Positions 1-9,700 of a DNA stretch of 64,000 bases are shown in pieces. The DNA lies in assembly GCA_947497755.1 (NCBI GenBank), contig CANMHT010000012.1, forward strand, positions 52,919-116,918, written 5' to 3'. The notes below the pieces were generated by a model that was given only the letters and a program-made list of their open reading frames with translations, ran no database searches and was not told where the DNA came from. Made by a program: the position numbers and the translations under genes. Position 1 is the first letter of the stretch. Each line of letters starts with the position of its first letter. This DNA comes from an uncultured Polaribacter sp. Its GTDB lineage: Bacteria > Bacteroidota > Bacteroidia > Flavobacteriales > Flavobacteriaceae.

Positions 1-2133
1 ATCCGTTGCGTCTACCACACCGTCTCCATCTTTATCCAAATCTGTAGAAAGATATTTTCCATTTAAACGTACATTATCTATTCTAAAATCTCTAACAATA
101 TGCCCATTATCTGTTCTTTTGAAAATTAATTCCAATTGATCTCCGGCATCAGTAGCGGCTGCTGTATAGCTTAATGTAAACTCAAAAACATCTCCGTTAT
201 TTAAAGCTTTATTTGCAGTACTTGCTAAGAATGTTCCATCTGTACTATTGTACAAATGAACTTCTAAACTAACAAAAGAACGATTAACATTATAGACATA
301 GGTTTTTATAGATAATTGTTCATTGGATACCATTGGAGCATCAAAGATGTATTTGGCTCCCTGACCTTGAACCATACTAAGACCATCCACTTCTATTCCG
401 CCATCATTCACTCCATCTCCATTATCAGCATCACCATCCGTATTTAGAAGTGAAACGTTTCCTTCTTTATCCCAATACCCTGAAATGATCCTTCCTTCTC
501 TATAATCAACATCACCTCCTGTAATATCTACATCACCGTCTGTATCTGTAAAATAACTTTTTGGTATATTGATATTTCCATTCAAATCAGCATACGAATC
601 AGCAGACTCCATGGAGTTATCCAATCCATTGATTCCGGTTGTACCTTCCGTCTTTCCATCATTGTTTGCATCGGTTAAGTTACTTCCCGACTCGGCGATA
701 TCGTAAATTCCATCTCCATCTGCATCTAAATCCAGGTAATCTGCTTGTCCTATTGTTTCAGTATTAATAGGAGTTAAACCTCCTAAATAGGCTGAATTTA
801 CTCCGTTGCTTATAGCATAAGCTGCCAGATCATCGGGATTAAGCGCTTTATATCCCGTAGTGCTTTGGGCTTCTATATTATCCGGAATTCCATCGTTATC
901 ACTATCTAAATCCAAACGGTTTATTAATCCATCTCCATCAAAATCGGTATTTCCTTCGACTGTATCTAAAATACCATCATTGTCATCATCAATATCCGCT
1001 ACATCTGGAACACCATCTCTATCTTTATCAGTTCCACTTGCTATATCTCTATAATCAACATCTCCCCCTCTTCGATTCACATCACCATCTATATCTGTAA
1101 AATAACTTTTAGGGATATTAATATTTCCATTAACATCGGCATACGAATCTACGGACTCCATGGCATTATCCAATCCATTATTTCCTATGGCCCCATCGGT
1201 TCTTCCATCACCATTAGCATCTGTCAAACCACTTCCTGACTCAGCAATATCATCAATACGATCTCCATCTGAGTCCAAATCCAAATAATCCGGAGCGTCG
1301 TTAAATGTCAAATCATCTGTGTCTACAGGCGTCAATCCTTCTCCCGAACCAGGAGATGACTCGTAAGCATCATCTAACCCATTATTGTCTGAATCTGTTC
1401 CCGAAGGTGTTATGTACCCCTTAGTAAATTGAGCTTCTACATTGTCAGGAATTCCATCGTTATCACTATCTAAATCCAAACGGTTATGAATTCCATCCTT
1501 ATCAATATCCAAATCTATATTTTTCCATGTTTTACCTTTACTACCTAAAAATTCAGATATAATAGTTGCTCCTTTTAATCGAACCTCCTTTACTCCGTAT
1601 CCCCAATGACTATCATCTGTAGCACTTGGAATAACATCTAAATTCCAAGTGTAACCATAGTGATGTATTCTTGAAAAAGTATGGATAAATTTAATACCAT
1701 TAACACCATCATTTTCCAACTTAACAAACACCTCTTTCACCAATGTGAGTCCACTATACCTATTACCTGTACTTCTGTTTACACCAGTAACACGAAACAC
1801 CAAATCATCTCCGCTATTATATGATAATGGAATTTTTAAAGGTTCAAAAATCCCAAAATGATCTGTACCTGGAGGAGATCCATATCCCTTACCAGAAACA
1901 AAAATAGTAATCTCTTGCCCTCTTAAATCTTCTACTCTTGTTAAAGCAGCATCTTCTACTACATCTAATATACCATCGTTGTCATCATCAATATCTATTG
2001 CATCAATAACACCATCTCTATCGGTATCCATCAAAATCATATTATCACTTAAATTGTCGGTTTGAATAGGCTCTAAAAAAAACAAAGCAACCGTAAATAA
2101 TCTAGCCAAAAAGGGAAGTTTCAATCTCATCAT
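1..2133 (-). CDS. Secreted protein with thrombospondin type-3 (Ca-binding) repeats, 3' part outside window
   Basis: The reading frame is open from an ATG pair at 2133/2130 to the left edge, 711 codons with no stop, so the C-terminus is missing. The N-terminus has a basic start and hydrophobic stretch (FLARLFTVALFFL), a likely signal peptide. The body is full of DxDxDG-type loops (for example DTDRDGVID, DIDDDNDGILD, LDLDSDNDGIPDN), typical of thrombospondin type-3 calcium-binding repeats in Bacteroidota surface proteins. Two non-repeat beta-rich stretches sit near residues 45-190 and 560-690. A T9SS sorting domain would be expected beyond the edge but is not visible. The gene runs in the same direction as the AraC-like regulator upstream, with a gap of about 130 bp. 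Specific function unknown; adhesion or surface structure is an inference. Confidence 0.85.
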   Translation of the reverse strand, partial: MMRLKLPFLARLFTVALFFLEPIQTDNLSDNMILMDTDRDGVIDAIDIDDDNDGILDVVEDAALTRVEDLRGQEITIFVSGKGYGSPPGTDHFGIFEPLKIPLSYNSGDDLVFRVTGVNRSTGNRYSGLTLVKEVFVKLENDGVNGIKFIHTFSRIHHYGYTWNLDVIPSATDDSHWGYGVKEVRLKGATIISEFLGSKGKTWKNIDLDIDKDGIHNRLDLDSDNDGIPDNVEAQFTKGYITPSGTDSDNNGLDDAYESSPGSGEGLTPVDTDDLTFNDAPDYLDLDSDGDRIDDIAESGSGLTDANGDGRTDGAIGNNGLDNAMESVDSYADVNGNINIPKSYFTDIDGDVNRRGGDVDYRDIASGTDKDRDGVPDVADIDDDNDGILDTVEGNTDFDGDGLINRLDLDSDNDGIPDNIEAQSTTGYKALNPDDLAAYAISNGVNSAYLGGLTPINTETIGQADYLDLDADGDGIYDIAESGSNLTDANNDGKTEGTTGINGLDNSMESADSYADLNGNINIPKSYFTDTDGDVDITGGDVDYREGRIISGYWDKEGNVSLLNTDGDADNGDGVNDGGIEVDGLSMVQGQGAKYIFDAPMVSNEQLSIKTYVYNVNRSFVSLEVHLYNSTDGTFLASTANKALNNGDVFEFTLSYTAAATDAGDQLELIFKRTDNGHIVRDFRIDNVRLNGKYLSTDLDKDGDGVVDATD
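531..1480 (-). repeat. Two diverged copies of a ~390-bp module inside the TSP3-repeat gene
   Basis: Segments near 1081-1480 and 531-915 encode the same order of motifs: SDNDGIPDN, then DYLDLDxDGD, AESGS, LTDAN, GLDN, MES and NINIPKSYFTD. The spacing between copies is about 550-565 bp. This is intragenic domain duplication; the DNA copies differ at many third positions. Confidence 0.75.
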
Positions 2134-2264
2134 TTATTATATTTCTTAAATTCCTGAGAAACAAATTTCTGTAGAACTAAAAAAACAACTACAAAAAAAC
2201 CCATCAACCTAGTTTAGATTTTTAAAAAACAACCAGATTATTAAAATAATCACACAAAGAAAAA

Positions 2265-3344
2265 CTACATCACCTCTTCATTATTCGAAACCACCATACT
2301 TCTTCTATATTGCAAAGGAGTAACACCAACCTCCTTCTTAAAAGCTGCATAAAACACACTTTTCGATCGAAACCCCACCTCGGCCCCAATAGCATCCACA
2401 GTAAAATTAAAAAACTCCTCACTCCTTATATAACTTTTTGCTCTCTCAACTCTCAACATGTTTACATAAGAATTGAAATTTCTATTCATAACCCTATTTA
2501 ACACAGCTGACAACTTATGAGCAGTTACCCCTAGAGCATTAGAAAGATCAGAGACTGAATAGTTCTTTTCTAAAAAAGCTTCGGTATCCCCCATATAACT
2601 CTCCACTCTTAAAGCAATAAACTCCATCTCCCTTAAACTTTCGGATGAATACTCGTCATTTTTTCTTAAAAAGCCAAGTTTACCCTTACAGTAATACCCA
2701 TAATGAATTACAGAAAACACAAAGAACAAATCAAAAACCAATACAAAAAAGGCAACTTCATTACCCCCTTCAAAAAACTCCACAGCAAAACATAGAACAA
2801 TATAGCTAATCATTAAAAAAATTATCCTTCTCACCAACTTCATTTGATCAACTCCCGACCTAGAATACCCCCCTTTATTCTCTTTATGATATCTAAAAAA
2901 ACAAAAGCACAACCCTCCTATTAGCAATATAAGAACCAATAAATTACCGCCTACAAAAAAAACATTATTAAATAATCTAATTGAAAACGGAGTCCAAACA
3001 AAATAAGTTTGCACAAAATACCCACACACCCCAGTTAAAACAATTAAAAAATCATACCTCCTAACAACCACCCTTCTTTTTAACTGCAAAAAAAACAAAG
3101 GAAAAGTCAAATATGTAAAGTTTGCCAAATGCAACTCATGCTGCCCCCCTTTAAAGAAATCAAAAAACCCTAGAGAAACAAGCAAAGTACTCGCTTTATA
3201 AGTCAACAAACCAATACCTATCAGCATCAGTTGCTCATTTTTTTTAGCTCCAAAATGCAAAAAAGCATAACCCGCTAAAACGCTTATCAATATCAAAAAA
3301 GCTTCAAAAAAAAACACTACCTTCTCTAAATCAATTACTTCCAT
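2265..3344 (-). CDS. 7TM-AraC family transcriptional regulator
   Basis: 359 residues. About seven hydrophobic segments fill residues 9-220, followed by a C-terminal AraC-type double helix-turn-helix at roughly 255-352 (NFNSYVNMLRVERAKSYI, then AIGAEVGFRSKSVFYAAFKK, the classic second-helix signature). This layout, a membrane sensor fused to an AraC DNA-binding domain, is common in Bacteroidota and implies transcription control from the inner membrane. It is divergent from the giant surface-protein gene at 3794 with a 449-bp spacer, and upstream of the TSP3 gene on the same strand, so either could be a target (inference). Ligand unknown. It is related to the two regulators at 11385-13714 in architecture but clearly diverged from them. 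Confidence 0.9.
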   Translation of the reverse strand: MEVIDLEKVVFFFEAFLILISVLAGYAFLHFGAKKNEQLMLIGIGLLTYKASTLLVSLGFFDFFKGGQHELHLANFTYLTFPLFFLQLKRRVVVRRYDFLIVLTGVCGYFVQTYFVWTPFSIRLFNNVFFVGGNLLVLILLIGGLCFCFFRYHKENKGGYSRSGVDQMKLVRRIIFLMISYIVLCFAVEFFEGGNEVAFFVLVFDLFFVFSVIHYGYYCKGKLGFLRKNDEYSSESLREMEFIALRVESYMGDTEAFLEKNYSVSDLSNALGVTAHKLSAVLNRVMNRNFNSYVNMLRVERAKSYIRSEEFFNFTVDAIGAEVGFRSKSVFYAAFKKEVGVTPLQYRRSMVVSNNEEVM

Positions 3345-3793
3345 AGTTGTTTACATATTTATTTTCCACACCATTAGTTTCCAGCTAAGATAAACCTCTA
3401 ACCCTGCTAAATCCTTGGTTCTTTCAGTGTAATTAGTTTGCATTTTCAATACTCACACCAAAAAGCAACCTACAGAAAACAGGACTTTGCAAATGTTTAT
3501 CATTCATGAAGTAATATATTTCAATTTAAACTGCAGTACAATTTCATACATGACTTGTCCAAAAAAAAACACACCCCTCTAAAACAAAAGGCTCCCAGAG
3601 CCAACAAACCTTTCTAAATGCCAAAAAAATTGAAATTAAATTTTAGTTCTATTTTTTATATTATTTGTTCACATATATTATTTTCATACATATTAACCGT
3701 TCATTACAACCTTCTAAAGATTACAGGGTTGTATTATTGAGTATTGAAACATGAGAGTGGTTTCAGTGATATTACGATGTAAAATATAATAAG
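3345..3793. other. 449-bp divergent intergenic region
   Basis: AT-rich spacer between the minus-strand AraC regulator and the plus-strand surface-protein gene. It should hold both promoters, but no exact TAnnTTTG box was found close to either start. A small hairpin (GGCTC/GAGCC, 3590-3602) is the only obvious structure. No ORF of note. Confidence 0.5.
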
Positions 3794-6700
3794 ATGAAAA
3801 AAACACTAATATTAATATTAATAATACTTCATGTTTTTAATTCATGTAAAAAAAATAAAAGGCTTGTTTTCTTAGGAAAAAACGCATACAAACATCAAGT
3901 ATGGAAAGAAATGCTTATAAAAGATAAAATTAAAGTTAATGATGTTATTGCTGCATTTAACGCCTATTATTCGACAAATAAACTTGATCAAAAAACACTA
4001 TATGAATTCAAAAAAATAAAAAAAATAATCACTAAAAATGTCGACCAATATGGGTATTATATTTCCGAGTATGATAACTACAGAAAACTAATCTCTTTTA
4101 GAGAGGCTAAACCTAATAACTTAAAAAACAAGGCTAAAATTAATATAAACATACCTGTAAATTTAAGTCGCGAAACTCCAAATCCAAATAGCAAAGGACA
4201 ATGGACAAATATAGGTCCATTTGGGAACCCTGAAGTTCAATGGTCTGCAACCGGAAACGGTGCTGTCCAATATATAGAAATGCATCCTACAGATCCTGCT
4301 ACCATGTATGCATGTACCAGAAATGGGGGGTTATGGAAAACTGCAAACTATGGTAAAAACTGGACTCCAGAAACAGATTATTTTCCTACAAACAATACTT
4401 CATGTTTAGAAATCAGCCCTGCAAACCCTTCTATTTTTTATTTAGGAGCTGCTGAAGATAAAAAAATTTGGTATTCTTCTGACGGAGGAAACTCATGGGA
4501 AGATAGAAGTTCTGGCATTGATGGAGAGATTTACGATATACATTCATTTCCCTCAGATGAAACGAAAGTAATTACTGCAACAACAAGTGGAATTTACCTC
4601 TCTACAAATTCTGGATTGACCTGGGAACAAAAAATAAGTGGAACTTATACAGACATTAACCTAACTGATAATTGGGATTTAATTATTGTTGCCAATGACG
4701 ATGGAGGGACTCCTGTTTTTCACTTTTCAAAAGATCAAGGCGAAAGCTTTATAGAACAACAAATTACTACAACTATAAGCGATATTCATCGCTTTTATAT
4801 GGGATTACATAAACCTACACAAGGAAAACCAACAATTTATGCTTATGGAGTTAAAAGTGGTGCAGGTCAACCCACCCTATATACTGGTCTTTGGAAATCT
4901 AATTACACTTCAAACCCTGCTAATGGGGAAACCCATTTTAATTTTACGGAAGTAAAACACCCAACATATACATACCCCAATGGAACAATTCCTTTACAAA
5001 TTGCAGACAATGCTGATGGTTATGCAGAATTATATGATTTCTACGGAAGCCTAAACCCAACTACATCTGCACAATGGATTAGTGATTTTTATATAAGCCC
5101 AAATAACCCTGATTGGCTATTGATGTTTACTGTAAAATTTTGGGGAAGTAAAAATGGTGGAGTACTATGGGGGTGGAGGCCTAGTTATGGAGGAAGTAAT
5201 TGGGCTGACAACCGATACGTAACAACCAACATTTCAAAAGATACTATCTATTGGTGTAATGATGGAGGTATATGGGCAATAAAAGAAGATGATTTATTTC
5301 CTTCTGAAGCTACAGTTGCTGCATCTGGTTTATCTGAGCGAGCATATATGGACTCCAAGGTTATTCCTAAAAATGGGGATATCTGTCTAACAGAGGGAAG
5401 TGAAATGGACGTTAGCCTTATGAATAAAGGAGTGTTTATAACAGGAGGACAAGATATTGGTCAGGTTTTTGTTAGAAACGGAAGAGATTCTCATGTTGCT
5501 TCTTCAGATGTATATAGAGGAAGAATAAAACCTAACAATGATACTAGGTTTATTACAGGTGGGCTTGGTGTTAAGGATAAAAATGGTACAAGCTACCATT
5601 TATATGATCATATTGAAACTGATCATTTTAACCCTAATAGAATATTTGGATATCACAGAGAAGAAGTCCCTCCTAAATCTCAACGTTATATATATCGTTT
5701 TCTACGATCTCCTGAAGGAGTTGATGCATGGGATGTTCATGGTTTTAAAGGAGAACATGTAGCAAACGAAGGGGGAAATGGTTGGACCTCTTCTCATGAG
5801 GGTTGGGATGACATAACTCCACCAGAAGTTACTATCCCTAAACCAGCAACCTTTGAGCAATCCAGAGCTAAACAATCACTAGGCTTTTATGGAGATGAGG
5901 TTGGACGTAAATTGTTTATGACGGAAAATCTAATTGCTTCAACACCAGTCTGGACAGAACTAACCAATGCTCCAAAAGCTTCCAGATACAGAGTCGCATC
6001 TCATCAATACAATGAAAATATTATTGTTTTAGCTACTAATATTGGAGTCTATATCTCAAAAGATAAAGGAAAAACCTGGATCAAAAGAGGAAATTTTCCA
6101 GAAACTAATCCCTCTAGGGTTCTTATAGATAAAAATACACTTGAAGGGATTTATGTAATGACAGCTACTACTGTCTACTATATTGATGAACATTTAACCG
6201 AGTGGGTTGAATTTAATAAGGGATTACCTCTACAACAGCATAGAGATATGCGTATAGCCTATTATGCTGATGGCGATGCCAGACTTTATGTAACAAAATA
6301 TGGAAGAGGTGTCTGGTCTTCAAGTTTACAATCTGTTCTAAGAGAAAAAGAAGATAAACCTATTATAGATTTTGCAATACATGGAAACAGTAAAAAGAGG
6401 ATTATATCTGGAGAATCAATAACTTTAATTGACCTCTCTTCCAATGCAACTGATTTAGAATGGAAATTAGAAAATGGAACAGAAGTAATTACCGTAACCA
6501 ATGAAACTTCTCCTTCTATAAAATTAAATACTCCAGGGTATTATAAAGTAACCCTAACAGCAACTAATTCCAACGCAAAAAGCAAATCTAATAGTACAGA
6601 CTCTAAAAGTAAAGATCAATTTATTCTTGTAGACCCAATGCCAGATGAAGCAAACTGTAATGAAAGTTCTTTATTTGATCCGTCTCTGTTGATTCCTTGG

Positions 6701-9700
6701 TATTTTAGATTACATGTTATTGCATTAGGGGCTGATTCATATACTGCACACACTATTGGCGAGTCTTATAAAGAACTAGATAAAGTATTCGAGATAAACC
6801 TAGGAGAAGAAATTACACTTTCTATAAAAGACAACCATGAGACTTCATATGTTTTATATATCAAAACTTGGATAGACTTTAATAATGACGGAGATTTTGA
6901 TGATGCAGGAGAAGAAATTGGAGATTCTAATGGAAAAGTAAATTCTTTTACAGATAACTTTATGGTTCCCAATTCTGCTGTAACGGATAAACTTTTACGA
7001 ATGAGAGTTGTCACATTAAACTCCAGTTCACCGCCTAGTTCTTGTCAAACTACTGGATGGGTACGTCAGACGCTTGATTCTTATGTTAAAGTGCTTCCTC
7101 CAAAAATTATTTTTTCTAGCTCACATACCATAAACTCAGAAAATAGTGTTGCTTTACAAGCAACATTTTCCGGAGCTCAAAACATTAGTGGTTCAGGTTT
7201 TGTCTACTCAAAATTTAATGGTGATTTAACGGTAGATAATTCTTCAATAGCAATAAACCCCTCTACACTTACCAATAACGATAATTATACTTTATCAGTT
7301 AATAACCTAGAGTACAACACATCTTACTATTACAGACCTTACATACGTGATGAGAATGGAATTCATTATGGGAATAAACAAACTCTTGAATTAACTCCAT
7401 ATACAATTCCCACATCGGAAGGGTTAGTTGCTCAAAATTTTGGTGAGAATCAATGGAAATTGAAAGGTCTGATTTTTCCTGAAAATCAACAGTTAGAAGA
7501 AATCTCTTTACAATATGGTATCGATAATTTTAATAATGAGATTCCCTTTGACCCCCTATCATACCCTACAACATCTCAATTTGAAATTGAGTCAGGAGTT
7601 ATTCAAACGGATGTTGATAAGGTGTATCAATTCAGAGTAAAAATCAAATCAAAAGGGAAAACATATTATAGCAATGTCGTCTTATTTGCAGGAGAACAAA
7701 AACATTGTATTCCAACAGCTAATGATGTATGGTATCGAAAAATAAGTAATGTTACCTTTAACGGAGAATCCAACAACTCAAATGGAGGTACAGGTTATCA
7801 AGATTTTACAAACTTGGTATACGAAGTAGAAGCCGGAAAATCATATCCTATTTCTATTACCGATTCCAATTCTCCGGGTCAAGATCTTTTTTATAGTGTA
7901 TATATAGATTTTAATGATGATGGGGATTTTGCTGATTACCACGAAGTATTAGTAAAAGCTGAACCCAAAACCGACACTTTTACTGGCTCCATAACCATTC
8001 CTGTGAGTGACATTTCGTATAACACGGATTTAAGAATGCGTGTTGTAGGAAGTTCTTTTGACATTCAATCTCCGTGCGATATAGGAACAGGAGAAGCAGA
8101 AGATTATACCATAAGAATTATATCGAAAAACATCCCAAGAGCTGAAGAACTCCCGGCATTAAATTTAGGAAATAATCAATGGACATTAAGAGGCCAAATC
8201 TTTCCTAAAACAGTGAATATAGATGCATTGGAATTAGAGTATGGTAGTGGCAACTTTAATAATGTAGTAACATTTGATCCGTCATCCTACTCTTCTACTT
8301 CTGAGTATGAGATCAAAAAAACAATCAATGTAATTGCAGGGCAAAATTATCAGTACAGGGTTAAACTGGAAGCAGACGGGATAAAATATTATAGCAATAT
8401 TTCATCTTTCACTCCAGATCAAATAATTTGTACACCAACAGGAAACACCCTTTGGTATAGACAAATCACAAATGTTACTTTTAATGAAGAATCTAATTCC
8501 AGCAGTGGAGGTGATGTTTATCAGGATTTTACAAATGTAATCTATAAGGTAGAAGCAGGGGAATCATACCCTATTTCTGTTACTGATTCACATTCTCCCG
8601 GAGAGAACCTGCATTACAAAGTTTATATAGATTTTAATAATGACGGAGATTTTACGGGTATAGGGGAACTTGCTACAGAAGGGATACCAATGACAGATAC
8701 CTTTACAAGTACCATTGCTATTCCGTCAGAAGGTGTGGTATATAATACCCCCTTAAGAATGCGGGTTATGGGAGATACTTTTTCGATTAATAATTCTTGT
8801 ACAGTTCATACCGGACAGGTAGAAGACTATACCATCAAAATTGTATCTGAGAATATTCCCAGAATCGAAGGACTATCTGCATTAAATTTAGGAAACAATG
8901 AGTGGAAATTAAGAGGGAAAGTTTTTCCAAAAACAGTAGCCATAGACGTACTAGAATTGGAATATGGTAATGGTAATTTTGACAATGTAATTGCATTTGA
9001 CCCTACATTATATCCTTCAACTTCTGAATATGAAATCGAAGAAATGATCAATGTTGTAGGGGGACAAAATTACCAATATAGGACTAAGTTGGTTGCAGAT
9101 GGGATTGTCTACTATAGTGATGTTTTATTTTTTGACCCCGATCAAATAATTTGTACACCTAGTGGAAGCACTGTCTGGTACAGGCAAATATCAAATGTTA
9201 CTTTTAACGAGGAATCAAACTCCAGCGGAGGTGGTGGCGTTTATCAAGATTTTACGAATACTATATTTAATGTCATTGCCGGAGAAACATATCCTGTTTC
9301 TATTACTGATTCAAATTCTCCTGGACAAGATCTAAGTTATAGGGTATACATAGACTTTAATAACGATGGAGTTTTTACAGACGTCATAGAGTCAACCGCT
9401 CAAGGAACTCCTAATACAGATACTTTTACAAGCTCAATTTCAATTCCTTCAGAAGGTATTGTTTATAACACACCATTAAGAATGAGGATTATGGCTGATT
9501 CTTACCCTATTAACAACTCATGTTCAATAGTAACAGGTCAAATTGAGGATTATTCATTAACTATTTCCCCTCCGAATACATGGACTGGTAGCTCAAATAC
9601 TAACTGGAATGACTCTTCAAATTGGTCAGACAACTCTGTTCCAACAAATAAATCATCTATTATAATTCCCCCTGCACAAAATTCTCCCATTACAACATCC

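Noticed and set aside
860..1054. Plus-strand ORF rich in Ser and Pro
   Set aside because: Antisense shadow of the TSP3-repeat gene; low-complexity composition follows from the DxDxDG codons on the other strand.
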